Assembly (NCBI RefSeq): GCF_001544295.1
Contig: NZ_BCQF01000006.1
Span: forward strand, 1 to 64,000
DNA length: 64,000 nt
DNA from: Enterococcus pseudoavium NBRC 100491
GTDB lineage: Bacteria > Bacillota > Bacilli > Lactobacillales > Enterococcaceae
Reading direction: 5' to 3'
Of the stretch, positions 1 to 8,195 are shown piece by piece. Below the pieces are notes generated by a model that worked only from the letters and a program-made list of their open reading frames with translations, ran no database searches and was not told the origin of the DNA. Positions within the stretch are counted from its first letter, which is position 1; every line of letters starts with the position of its first letter. Made by a program: the position numbers and the translations under genes.

Positions 1-193
1 AGTAACAAAAAATAATCGTAAAGTAAATTTTAACACCTACCTAACAAATCATTTTCAAGCCCACTGTTGGAGGCTTCCAATCTTTTTTTTTATGGTTTTA
101 AAATAAAAAAGAATATTGCTCTTTTTTTTAATATTCCTGTAAAAAATGCTGTTTTCTATTAATGCCAGCAGAGAATTATAATTCTATTGTTAT

Positions 194-221
194 TTGTTGA
201 AACAGATTACTCTGATATAAT
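194..221 (+). promoter_or_regulatory. sigma-A promoter of the first small gene
   Basis: TTGTTG and TATAAT are separated by 16 bp, and a TG one base upstream of the -10 makes it an extended -10. It lies 23 bp before the ATG at 245, which has a strong AAGGGGG ribosome site. Bases 1-193 show AT-rich sequence with no gene I can support. Confidence 0.7.
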
Positions 222-244
222 AATTACTATAAGGGGGATAGCTC

Positions 245-511
245 ATGGATATTGGTAATAGTGTTTCAATAGTTATATATATTATTTTCTTTTTGATGAC
301 TATCATCTATTTCTATCTATTTAGAAAAGATCGCTTTTTGATCCATTTGTATTTCTCCTTGATTCCAACTTTTTTATGCATTTGCTTACTCATGAACTAT
401 CATCATTATCAACCTATCCAAGGTGCCTGGGTACTAGGTCTTTTAATGCTCGTCTCAATTTTATCCTGTCTGCTTTATTGGTTAATCCACTCTTTCTGGA
501 AAAATAAGTAA
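245..511 (+). CDS. small three-helix membrane protein, unknown function
   Basis: An 88-residue protein that is almost entirely hydrophobic. Three membrane helices can be drawn at about residues 7-25, 32-50 and 60-82, with short charged loops (RKDR near residue 28) and a basic end (WKNK). The ATG has an AAGGGGG ribosome site seven bases upstream and a good promoter, so I consider it expressed. I recognise no family. A second small membrane gene of similar style follows 100 bp downstream under its own promoter, but the two are not obviously paralogous. Confidence 0.65.
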   Translation: MDIGNSVSIVIYIIFFLMTIIYFYLFRKDRFLIHLYFSLIPTFLCICLLMNYHHYQPIQGAWVLGLLMLVSILSCLLYWLIHSFWKNK

Positions 512-566
512 TGATTTTCCGAGTCAAATCCTTCATAAATAATTCGTAATTCTTTTATTAGTTATA

Positions 567-575
567 TGCTATAAT
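567..575 (+). promoter_or_regulatory. extended -10 promoter
   Basis: TGCTATAAT is an extended -10 element about 40 bp before the ATG at 615. No convincing -35 is present, which is common when the TGn extension is there. Confidence 0.5.
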
Positions 576-614
576 AAAGCTTGATTATTCTAACCTATTC
601 GAAGGAGCTTTATT

Positions 615-932
615 ATGGCGCTTTTATTGACTCTCTTGTTTGATCTGCTGATGATTCTTTTATTCTTGTTTAGAATGTTTCAGGGGGATCAAGTTATCTT
701 TATCGTTAGTATCGTTTTACAAGGTTTGATTTTTATTGATTTACTGGCTGTGGTTCTCTTACGACCAACTAAAAATAAAATGACTGCTAGTCATAGTGAA
801 GATACTTCTCACAGAAGATCTCACCAAAAAGCAGTACCTAGACGGGGCGGCTTTTTTACCCAGCTTTCCTGTATCGTTGCTTTACTGTTGTTGGCTTACT
901 ACATCTACTCAGTTGTTTACTTATTCATTTGA
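615..932 (+). CDS. small membrane protein with a basic loop, unknown function
   Basis: A 105-residue protein with two N-terminal hydrophobic helices (about 2-21 and 28-48), a polar, basic stretch rich in Ser, His, Arg and Lys (about 50-78), and a C-terminal helix (about 81-104). The ribosome site is GAAGGAG, seven bases from the ATG. The gene ends about 50 bp before a strong hairpin terminator, so it is a monocistronic unit. No family recognised. Confidence 0.65.
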   Translation: MALLLTLLFDLLMILLFLFRMFQGDQVIFIVSIVLQGLIFIDLLAVVLLRPTKNKMTASHSEDTSHRRSHQKAVPRRGGFFTQLSCIVALLLLAYYIYSVVYLFI

Positions 933-983
933 TGATAGCTATCATCAGCTTTAATTTGAGCTTATAGAACAGCGTTTATTCAA

Positions 984-1028
984 AAACAGGGAGTGTGACA
1001 AAAGTATTGTCACACTCCCTGTTTTTTT
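984..1028. terminator. bidirectional terminator, GTGACAA-core family, copy 1
   Basis: Arms AAACAGGGAGTGTGACAA and TTGTCACACTCCCTGTTT enclose a five-base loop. A run of seven T follows on the + strand and five on the - strand. It closes the rightward small gene and the leftward ABC operon. The same GTGACAA/TTGTCAC core recurs at 4210, 31301, 60241 and 61721. Confidence 0.85.
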
Positions 1029-1083
1029 GTGGATCTTTATAATTGAAAGGAACCTAATAAAATACTAGCGGCCCCGTTCGAAT

Positions 1084-1848
1084 TTATAATTTCTTTTGAT
1101 TAAAGATAGCGATACTAAGGGATACGAAGAGGACAAAAAGCAAGACACTTAACAACATTGCCGGCCAATAATCAGATACGACCGCATCTTTTTGTAAGAA
1201 AACAAGGTTTTGTGTCACTAAGGAAAGCGGATTAAGGTATTTGAGTTTTTTTACTACACTCAATAGGATAAATAAGAGAATCAAACCACCGCTGAGTAAA
1301 AGTCCCTCATAATTATTTCGGGCAATTGTAGAAGTAAATAGAATAAGGCCTACCAACAATAATTGAAAAATCCACAGAGGAAAGACCGCTTGAAATGGAT
1401 GGGGACTTTGATTATCTGGGAAATAATATTGAGTGTAAAACCAGGTCACTAAAAAAGTTACGGTTAAGCATAAGGTCCACTGGATTACTAAACTCAACAA
1501 CTTGCCAATAATGACCGTCCAACGACGCAATCCCTTAGTGACGAGATTGATCAAGGTACCTTTATTAATCTCATTACTCACAATCCCACTGAACATCAGC
1601 GCTAAGACAATTAACCCCGTCTGAGGATAATTTTTATAAAATTGGGCCCACGAATCAAAGGAAGTCGGTTCAGCTAGCGTATTCGCCAGCCCTTCACCAA
1701 TCGTCTGTTTAATAATTTCCGGTAGCAACTTTGCCAACAACGGGTTCATTAGCCCGATAATTAAAAAAATAATCAGCAAAATCAGACAGCGGGAAGTTCG
1801 CCAGCTTTCAAACAATTCTTTTTTTAGAAAAAAATACAGTTTTTTCAT
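1084..1848 (-). CDS. ABC-2 type transporter permease
   Basis: A 254-residue integral membrane protein with six hydrophobic helices in the ABC-2 exporter pattern: the first at about 20-42, then a long extracytoplasmic segment before helices two to six. The conserved loop after helix two reads NEINKGTLINLVTKGLRR, the usual coupling region of this permease family. Its start overlaps the end of the ATPase gene by four bases, so the pair is translationally coupled. It forms an exporter or self-resistance transporter with the upstream ATPase. The substrate is unknown; antimicrobial peptides are typical for such regulator-linked pairs, but that is inference. Confidence 0.85.
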   Translation of the reverse strand: MKKLYFFLKKELFESWRTSRCLILLIIFLIIGLMNPLLAKLLPEIIKQTIGEGLANTLAEPTSFDSWAQFYKNYPQTGLIVLALMFSGIVSNEINKGTLINLVTKGLRRWTVIIGKLLSLVIQWTLCLTVTFLVTWFYTQYYFPDNQSPHPFQAVFPLWIFQLLLVGLILFTSTIARNNYEGLLLSGGLILLFILLSVVKKLKYLNPLSLVTQNLVFLQKDAVVSDYWPAMLLSVLLFVLFVSLSIAIFNQKKL

Positions 1849-2780
1849 TGGATCACCTCCAAAAAGATTGTTTCTAATGAAGGATCGATTTTTCTTAATG
1901 CCTTCGGATAAAGTCGCGCTGTTTCAAAACTTTGAAACATGACAGCAGCAACTTGTTCGTAGCTCTGTGTATATTCTACATTTATCAAAGCTTTGTCAGA
2001 GTCATAGGCATAACTTTTAATGAGTTGCTGCTCCTTTAACTCCTGGATAATTTTAAGCAACTCGCTTAAATCTTGTCTCTGGGAAAACTCAATTTCAAGC
2101 TGATTCTTGGCATAGCGCTCTTTCAATTGTTCTATTGGACCGCTGACAATTAGTTTTCCTTGATCTAATATTCCAACATAATCACAGATTCGTTCCACAT
2201 CACTTAGAATATGGGTCGAAAAAAGAATCGTTGTCCGCCCTTTTAAATTAGCGAGCATTTGTAAAAAATCGTTGCGGCCACTTGGATCCAGCGCTGAAGT
2301 TGGTTCATCACAAATCAATAATTCTGGATCATTCAATAATGCTTGAGCGATTCCTAAACGTTGTTTCATCCCTCGCGAGTAGCCTTTAATTCTTTTATTA
2401 TTTAGCGGAAGACCAACTAGTGACAAAATTTCCGAAATTTTGCTCCTCAACTCTTCACCCTTCAAGCCAGTAATTTCACCACACAGTTTTAAGTATTCTT
2501 GTCCAGATAAATAATCATAAAATTCCGGAACATCGGGCAAGTAGCCGGTAAATTGATTGGTCCGATTGTCGCCGAAGGTCACTGGAATGCCATTAATTAA
2601 GATCTCTCCACTGTTTTTATTTTCTAGTCCTAAGATTAACTTCATTGTAGTCGTCTTTCCCGCACCATTTTCTCCTACAAATCCGAAAATTGAACCCGTC
2701 GGCACAGTTAAATTCAAGTGTTCTAAAACTTTTTTGGTTCCATATTTTTTCGAGACATCCTTTAGTTCCAAAATATTCAT
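1845..2780 (-). CDS. ABC transporter ATP-binding protein
   Basis: A 311-residue ATPase of the ABC-2 exporter class. Walker A is GENGAGKTT at about residue 37, the signature is YSRGMKQRLG near 134, Walker B is LLICDEPT near 154, and the switch histidine is in STHIL near 189. The C-terminal hundred residues form the extra domain common in multidrug and bacitracin-type exporters. The gene overlaps its neighbours by four bases on both sides, so regulator, PLDc_N protein, ATPase and permease are one transcript. Confidence 0.9.
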   Translation of the reverse strand: MNILELKDVSKKYGTKKVLEHLNLTVPTGSIFGFVGENGAGKTTTMKLILGLENKNSGEILINGIPVTFGDNRTNQFTGYLPDVPEFYDYLSGQEYLKLCGEITGLKGEELRSKISEILSLVGLPLNNKRIKGYSRGMKQRLGIAQALLNDPELLICDEPTSALDPSGRNDFLQMLANLKGRTTILFSTHILSDVERICDYVGILDQGKLIVSGPIEQLKERYAKNQLEIEFSQRQDLSELLKIIQELKEQQLIKSYAYDSDKALINVEYTQSYEQVAAVMFQSFETARLYPKALRKIDPSLETIFLEVIQ

Positions 2781-2989
2781 CCATTATCCCTTCTTCCAAA
2801 GACAAAGTAAATAACAGGCCCAATCAGTTGAAAAACAATCACTATTACTAGCCAAAAAGCTTTATTTCCAAAACGATAAGTCGGATGCTTCAAAATATGC
2901 CGAACTGCTGTGATCATTAACAACAGTTCTAAAATAATTAGGGGGATAAACAATGCTAAATTTTCCTTGAACAGCTCAAAATTATGCAT
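2777..2989 (-). CDS. PLDc_N domain small membrane protein
   Basis: A 70-residue protein with two membrane helices (about 13-32 and 45-63) ending in YFVFGRRDNG. This is the pattern of the phospholipase D N-terminal (PLDc_N) domain that occurs alone in many Gram-positive exporter operons. It overlaps the XRE regulator by eight bases and the ATPase by four. In immunity operons such proteins usually accompany the ABC transporter; a direct function here is not known. Confidence 0.75.
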   Translation of the reverse strand: MHNFELFKENLALFIPLIILELLLMITAVRHILKHPTYRFGNKAFWLVIVIVFQLIGPVIYFVFGRRDNG

Positions 2990-4109
2990 TTTCGGTCACC
3001 TCCTGTTCCTTTAATAATTGTAATTCTGCAAAAATCTGCGCAAACTGCTCTTGTTTTTCAAATTTCTCAAATAGCGGATTATTGAGTATCAGGTCAATCA
3101 GACTACTCCTAACCTGCATCGAATCTCTAGGTAATTGATCTCCTAGCTCCGATTGTTCCAACCACGCATCGACTTGATCGAAGTAATCATCGCCATGGAG
3201 TTTAACTGGAAATTTCGTATTTTTTAATACCACCATAAATTGCTTTAATATTTGTAAAGTAGCTTCCTCCTCACCCATTTGAGCATATCCAAAAATTGCT
3301 GATAATTGAAAATTCATTAGTACCACTGGATGTAGCTCTTGAAAATTAAAAATTTCAGCAAATTCAGAGCCGCGTGTTACCGTATCGGAAAATTTTTTAC
3401 GATCGTTACCGACGATTTGTAAATAATTGGTTAAAAAACTCATGAAAACCGCGATGTTTTGATAGATGCCACTTTGCAGTGTAGCAATCGCTTGCTGTGG
3501 CTCGCCCTTTTGTTGTTGGGCCGCAGCAATTAAAATCTCAATTGGAAAGGCGGCTGGAACACGCTCTCCTAAAAGTGCTAAGACTTGATCATATTCCTGT
3601 AACACTAAAGAGGCATAGGCCTCATATTTCAGCGCTTGAGTAATTAATTCCGGATCTTTTGCTTGTGTTCGAACATGGATAAATAATTCCTGAGCTTCTT
3701 TTGTATACGTAAAAATTTTTTCCTCCCCAGGTAATAAATCTGCATGATTCATTAGAAACAGGCCCATCTGTAAAACAAATGGATAGCAAGAGTAATAGCG
3801 TCGAACAAAGCTACGGATCGTCGCTAAAACTTCCTCCGAAGATTTTGTTTCTAAAAATTCTTTTAGCATCCCATAAATACGCTGGATTTCATGATTATCC
3901 AACTGAGGCTCATAAGTCAGTAGCGCATCAATTGTAATATCAAAATAAGCCGCTAAAATGGGCAATAATGTAATATCTGGATATGTTTGACCAGTCTCCC
4001 ATTTAGAAACTGATGCTTTAGATACACCAATAAAATTAGCTAATTCTTGTTGTGTTACTTTTTTCTCTTTACGTTTTTCTAGAATAATTGGCCCGATATT
4101 CATCTCCAT
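2982..4109 (-). CDS. XRE-family regulator with helical C-terminal domain
   Basis: A 375-residue protein. Residues about 6-60 form a Cro/C1-type helix-turn-helix (KVTQQELANFIGVSKASVSKWE is the core). The remaining 300 residues are helical and TPR-like, as in peptide-sensing regulators. I choose the ATG at 4109, which sits six bases after GGAGGG; a TTG one codon upstream would be too close. It heads the exporter operon and probably controls it in response to a ligand bound by the helical domain (inference). Confidence 0.85.
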   Translation of the reverse strand: MEMNIGPIILEKRKEKKVTQQELANFIGVSKASVSKWETGQTYPDITLLPILAAYFDITIDALLTYEPQLDNHEIQRIYGMLKEFLETKSSEEVLATIRSFVRRYYSCYPFVLQMGLFLMNHADLLPGEEKIFTYTKEAQELFIHVRTQAKDPELITQALKYEAYASLVLQEYDQVLALLGERVPAAFPIEILIAAAQQQKGEPQQAIATLQSGIYQNIAVFMSFLTNYLQIVGNDRKKFSDTVTRGSEFAEIFNFQELHPVVLMNFQLSAIFGYAQMGEEEATLQILKQFMVVLKNTKFPVKLHGDDYFDQVDAWLEQSELGDQLPRDSMQVRSSLIDLILNNPLFEKFEKQEQFAQIFAELQLLKEQEVTENA

Positions 4110-4209
4110 CAATATCCCTCCTTACTTTTATTTTAGAAGTAGCTAGTTGAAAAGGCAATGGAGGTGTTGTTAACTTTGGAGTTGAAAAATCAACTTATAA
4201 GAAACAAAA

Positions 4210-4247
4210 AAAGGAGAATTGACAAAAGTCTTGTCAACTCTCCTTTT
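4210..4247 (-). terminator. terminator of the 13-gene operon, GTGACAA-core family, copy 2
   Basis: On the minus strand AAGGAGAGTTGACAAG pairs with the complementary arm through a short loop and ends in seven T. It follows the TVP38 stop codon directly and ends the long leftward operon that begins near 15 kb. The core is TTGACAA rather than GTGACAA, and the opposite arm carries one mismatch. Confidence 0.85.
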
Positions 4248-4251
4248 GTAG

Positions 4252-4923
4252 CTATTCTTTGTATTCATTGCTTAGCTGATTCATTTTTTTACTAATTTTT
4301 TTCGGTAAATAAGTGATCAAAGCTAAGAGCATGCCCGCAACAGTCAATTCTATCAGTAATTTCAGTGAAACACCCTTTGAAGCAATTTCCGAAGCCATGA
4401 AAGCATAGATAAAACTAGCCGGCATCATCGTTAAGAAAGAAATGAAGCTAAACTTCTTGACACTCATGGGGGTCAACGCATAGGCATAACTTTGAATTGC
4501 AAAGGGAAAAATGGGCACCAATCGGGTAAAAATCAAAAAAGAAAGCCCATTTTCCCGTACACCCTTTTCAACTTTTTGAAAAATTGGATCCTCACCAAAA
4601 CGCTGAAGGATATAATCTCTGGCTACATATTTCCCGATGATAAAAGAAAGACTAGCTCCTAGAGAAGCTCCGATAACCGTCAGTACACCGCCAACAAAAC
4701 CACCATAAGCCAAGCCACCTACGATTGCTAGAAATTGTCCCGGCAAAAGGAAAACCGCAACAACAACAGAAAGTAGAATAAAAAACAAATAGCCCCACCA
4801 ACCAAAATTTTCTAAACAACTTCTTAAGCGAGTGATATCGGTTAGAAATGCTACTAAGCCAAAATGATCAGCTAAAAAAATGACGTCTGCGACTAACAGG
4901 ATAAAAACAATTAATTTTTTCAC
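4252..4923 (-). CDS. TVP38/TMEM64 (DedA superfamily) membrane protein
   Basis: A 223-residue protein with an N-terminal helix, then the VTT-domain signature region: a reentrant, glycine-rich stretch around residues 60-100 (LPGQFLAIVGGLAYGG, then GASLGASLSFIIGKYVARD) and FLIFTRLVPIFPF near 130. These proteins are thought to act as lipid scramblases or transporters. It is the last gene of the long operon. E. coli has TVP38 proteins (YdjX, YdjZ) next to the ynjBCDE genes, so the association with a YnjB importer and a YnjE rhodanese is conserved across phyla. That argues for a shared task. Confidence 0.85.
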   Translation of the reverse strand: MKKLIVFILLVADVIFLADHFGLVAFLTDITRLRSCLENFGWWGYLFFILLSVVVAVFLLPGQFLAIVGGLAYGGFVGGVLTVIGASLGASLSFIIGKYVARDYILQRFGEDPIFQKVEKGVRENGLSFLIFTRLVPIFPFAIQSYAYALTPMSVKKFSFISFLTMMPASFIYAFMASEIASKGVSLKLLIELTVAGMLLALITYLPKKISKKMNQLSNEYKE

Positions 4924-4993
4924 TGATACTCCTTTCTCCCAACTTATTTGTTAATGATTTTTTTACGTTTGAGTCTTTATTCACCAATGATAT

Positions 4994-5851
4994 CTATTTT
5001 TTTGTAAGGCCTGTGACCATACGCTCAATAGCCAATTGATTGAATTCAGAAAGTGCCAAAAGTTTTTTAGGCATTTTTACATAATATTCTGATCTAGCAG
5101 TCAGTTGCAGCTGACCTTTAAAAAGCTGGTCCTGCACAGCTGATAAATAGTAAGCTTCTTCACTAAAAAAATCTGGCCGCTCCAAATAAACTGCAGTTGT
5201 CATATCCCAATTGCAAAAACCAGAAAATCTGAAAACTTTTTGGTTCCATTCGATCCATTCTGCTAGAGTGGTCGCCAACCAATCAAAACTAGCGCGGGGC
5301 AAGACAGGTTCCGCCGCTTGTAGTAATTCGACCAGTTCATTTTTTGAGAAGAAAGCCGCCGCCGTCATATGGCCATTCATAATAGTTAATTTTGCCTGAC
5401 TTAATAAAACTGCTTCACTAGCAACCGGATCACAAGAAAAGTTTAATTCCTTGACCGCCCGTTGATTGACAACTAACGGTTCCACAGTCCCACCCATTAA
5501 AACGATTGCTTCAACTTTTTGAAAGAATAAGGGGTCAATTTTTTGTGCTTCATACAAATTGGTTAACGCGCCGGTTGCAAGGATTGTCACCTGATTAGGC
5601 GCCTGATTGACTTGCTCCACTAAGAATTTTGCTTGATTGGTTGAATAAGCTTGAAAAGGCAAAGCTAAGCGCGTTTGAAGTTCGTTAGTCATTTTCGTGA
5701 CTTCCGCTAAAGAACTATTCCCATAAGTCAAAGTTACTCCCAGTAAGTCTAGCGTTGGAGCTCCTAGTATATAAAACAATGTTAACCCATCATCGACATC
5801 ATGATCAGGCAAACCAAAAGTATTATCACAATCCAAAATAACTTTTCTCAT
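4994..5851 (-). CDS. inosine-uridine preferring nucleoside hydrolase family protein
   Basis: A 285-residue enzyme. The metal-binding aspartate motif DCDNTFGLPDHDVDDGL lies at the N-terminus, an expanded version of the usual DxDxxxDD, followed by TLTYGNSS, the central VLMGGTVEP segment and an NFSCDP motif near 145-150. Family members cleave N-ribosidic bonds. The start at 5851 is set by GAGGAG seven bases upstream and overlaps the previous stop as ATGA. In an operon with sugar-nucleotide-type transferases it may release a ribosyl or modified-sugar group from an imported or processed compound (inference). Confidence 0.8.
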   Translation of the reverse strand: MRKVILDCDNTFGLPDHDVDDGLTLFYILGAPTLDLLGVTLTYGNSSLAEVTKMTNELQTRLALPFQAYSTNQAKFLVEQVNQAPNQVTILATGALTNLYEAQKIDPLFFQKVEAIVLMGGTVEPLVVNQRAVKELNFSCDPVASEAVLLSQAKLTIMNGHMTAAAFFSKNELVELLQAAEPVLPRASFDWLATTLAEWIEWNQKVFRFSGFCNWDMTTAVYLERPDFFSEEAYYLSAVQDQLFKGQLQLTARSEYYVKMPKKLLALSEFNQLAIERMVTGLTKK

Positions 5852-6513
5852 TCTAAAACTCCTCGATTTTCGATCAGCCAATGATGCAAATAATGATTTT
5901 CTTCCGCCAGATTTTCTTGCATCCTTTTTAAATCACTAGGGTAATCAATATCTTGCAAGGGTGGTAGCAAGCTGACCTCATGTTCGCTTAAACGTTGCAA
6001 AGTTTCTTGCAACACTTTCTTTTTTCCCCAAGCAATTTCTGTTTCAAAGATCAGCTTCAAATCGATCTGGGAAGTGCTTCCTACTAAGTAATAACCTCCA
6101 TCAAAAGAAGGACCAAAAACCAACTCTGTCAATTCAGAAAATGCGGTTAAAATGATTGCTGTATTCAAATTAGGGATATCGCTACCAGTCAACACAACTT
6201 TTTCATAACCTTTAGCAAAAACAGTTTGCATCGCATGATTCATTCGTTCACCGATCGTTTTGCCCTGCTGCCGAAAAGTCTGAAAATTTTTTGGCACGCT
6301 CTGCAGCAACTCTGTCGGATCTCCTTCATCAGAATAGGCCAGATAACCATCAATCGCGTATTGTTCCAAATCGCTGAATTTTTTGAAACTATCCTGTAGC
6401 ATTCGCAGCTGGACCTGACTAGCCTCCTCACCACTGAGGCTACTTTGCAATCGTGTTTTCACTTTATTGGCTACGGGAACCCGGGTAAATAAAATATAAG
6501 CTGATTTATTCAA
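5848..6513 (-). CDS. TIGR04282 family glycosyltransferase-like protein (DUF2064)
   Basis: A 221-residue nucleotidyl/glycosyltransferase A-fold protein of the family named rSAM/selenodomain-associated transferase 1, also called arsenosugar biosynthesis glycosyltransferase. Diagnostic stretches are FTRVPVANKVKTRL at the N-terminus, VVLTGSDIPNL near residue 107 and FGPSFDGGYYLVG near 134. It overlaps genes on both sides by four to eight bases. Its usual partner, the TIGR04283 transferase, is two genes upstream, which fits a pathway that builds a modified sugar. No radical SAM enzyme of the arsenosugar type is present. Confidence 0.85.
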   Translation of the reverse strand: MNKSAYILFTRVPVANKVKTRLQSSLSGEEASQVQLRMLQDSFKKFSDLEQYAIDGYLAYSDEGDPTELLQSVPKNFQTFRQQGKTIGERMNHAMQTVFAKGYEKVVLTGSDIPNLNTAIILTAFSELTELVFGPSFDGGYYLVGSTSQIDLKLIFETEIAWGKKKVLQETLQRLSEHEVSLLPPLQDIDYPSDLKRMQENLAEENHYLHHWLIENRGVLE

Positions 6514-7501
6514 AAACTTGCTCCTTTAAGGCTTGATCTAAAAAATCTTCCATTAAATAGCTGGTGACTTTATCAAAGATTTCTTGATTTTTTAATTCTT
6601 TCGTATCTTTTTGATAGCTGTCATAGGCCATTGCCGACCAGGCCAAAGCCCGCAGCATCAAATACGGATGATAAATCCGCAAGGCTTCTTCAAAATCGTC
6701 CGAAAGAAAGCCCGTTGCTTCCAAGTAATGTTTGAAAAAATGGCGTTTTTCAGCTTGCGTCAGAATTAAATTACTGCGCCAAAGCGTTGTTGTTGATGCC
6801 AAAAACTGAGATATATCCTGAACCGGATGACTAATGACCGGTTTCTCCCAATCGATTAAATAGCCCTTCTCACCAATGATAAAATTATGGGAATTCACTT
6901 CCGTATTAGTAACACACCATTGATCCAATTGAGTAAAAAAAAGCTGCTGAGAAATGTTTTTTTGACATTTGTCCAACGCGGCTGCCAATTGTTTTTTTGC
7001 ATGAAGCGGAACAAACTCACTCTTTAAAACAGGTTCTAATAACTGCTGACATTCATTGACCCGGTCAGTCAACAGGGTTGATTTTTCCATGATAAAATTT
7101 TTTTCAGCAACTGAATCGATGGGCTTTCGATGGATTTCCCCAAAAATCTGAGCAGCTTCGACTAAATCTTTCCGATAGTCCAAAGGGCTCCCAACCAAAA
7201 ATTCCATGATCAATAACCCTTGAGGAAAACTTTGGCGCTGATCATCTACATAATAAACTTTAGGCGTGCGACCTGTGGGTTCTAACCATTTTAACGCTTG
7301 ATATTCATAACTAATTTGATTAGCCAACTGTCTTTGACTGCTATAATTCAAACGGAAAACGTACCGTTTGATACCATCTGAGAGTACAAAATTCTGGTTA
7401 TATTCCCCTTGCGCCAAAAATTCAACTTTAACGGGGTTCTGTAATTGCAGCCTTTTTACTAGTTGTTGTTCGTCCAAATACTGCTGAATTTTTTCTAACA
7501 T
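6506..7501 (-). CDS. choline-kinase-like phosphotransferase with altered catalytic loop
   Basis: A 331-residue protein of the aminoglycoside/choline phosphotransferase fold. An N-lobe with VFRLNY and IMEFL is visible. In the C-lobe the catalytic loop reads NTEVNSHNFII instead of the usual HxDxxxxN, so the catalytic Asp is replaced by Glu. The metal-binding aspartate is kept in YLIDWEKP. Whether it phosphorylates a sugar, a nucleoside or an alcohol is unknown. It overlaps the TIGR04282 gene and lies 13 bp after the TIGR04283 gene. Confidence 0.7.
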   Translation of the reverse strand: MLEKIQQYLDEQQLVKRLQLQNPVKVEFLAQGEYNQNFVLSDGIKRYVFRLNYSSQRQLANQISYEYQALKWLEPTGRTPKVYYVDDQRQSFPQGLLIMEFLVGSPLDYRKDLVEAAQIFGEIHRKPIDSVAEKNFIMEKSTLLTDRVNECQQLLEPVLKSEFVPLHAKKQLAAALDKCQKNISQQLFFTQLDQWCVTNTEVNSHNFIIGEKGYLIDWEKPVISHPVQDISQFLASTTTLWRSNLILTQAEKRHFFKHYLEATGFLSDDFEEALRIYHPYLMLRALAWSAMAYDSYQKDTKELKNQEIFDKVTSYLMEDFLDQALKEQVFE

Positions 7502-7514
7502 GGCTGATTCCTTT

Positions 7515-8195
7515 CTATTTGTAGTAACGACTTCGGAGTTTCTCTGGTGAAACGCCTAATAAATAAAGCAATTTAATTTTGTGCATCCTCAGATGTGTCC
7601 GTAGCTTGCCTTTTTGAAAACGGCGACTAGAAGTAACCAGCGTAGCCGATAATTGTTTGAACTTTCCTAATTTCCATAATTTACGACTTAGCTCCCAATC
7701 TTCCATCAAGGGGATTGGATCAAAACCGCCGACTTTCTGATAATTCGTCCGAGTGGTAAAGAGTCCTTGATCGCCAAAAATTAATCCCAAGTAACGTGCG
7801 CGCCAATTGGAAGTACGTGCTAAATAGCGATAAAAAAAATCATTGGAATTAAAAGCTAATTTGAAAAAACCAGCACTAACTGCTTGATCCGCTGAGACTT
7901 CTTGAATTTGTAGCAGCGGATTCTGATAATAGTCTAACTGACTGTCGCTATGTAAAAACCATAAAATCTCCCCGTGACTTTTTTCAGCACCATATTTCAG
8001 CTGAATTCCGCGATTTGCATTTTCCAACTGATAAACTGTCGCAAATTTTTGAGCAACGGCAACGCTTTGATCTTGGCTGCCGCCATCAACTACGATCAAC
8101 TCAAATGGGATTTCATTTCCTAAACTCTCCAGTTGCAATAATAAAGGCAAAAGTTTTTTTTCTTCATTTAATACCGGAATAATAACTGAAATCAT
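7515..8195 (-). CDS. TIGR04283 family GT2 glycosyltransferase
   Basis: A 226-residue family 2 glycosyltransferase. It starts MISVIIPVLNEEKKLLPLL, has the nucleotide-binding VVDGGSQDQS near residue 35 and WFLHSDSQL near 80 (DxD-like), then FGDQGLFTTR near 141 and MEDWELSRKL near 165. The family is named rSAM/selenodomain-associated transferase 2. It overlaps the ABC ATPase by four bases. Co-occurrence with TIGR04282, TVP38 and Fe-S proteins is a recurring arrangement in bacteria; the acceptor is not known. Confidence 0.85.
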   Translation of the reverse strand: MISVIIPVLNEEKKLLPLLLQLESLGNEIPFELIVVDGGSQDQSVAVAQKFATVYQLENANRGIQLKYGAEKSHGEILWFLHSDSQLDYYQNPLLQIQEVSADQAVSAGFFKLAFNSNDFFYRYLARTSNWRARYLGLIFGDQGLFTTRTNYQKVGGFDPIPLMEDWELSRKLWKLGKFKQLSATLVTSSRRFQKGKLRTHLRMHKIKLLYLLGVSPEKLRSRYYK

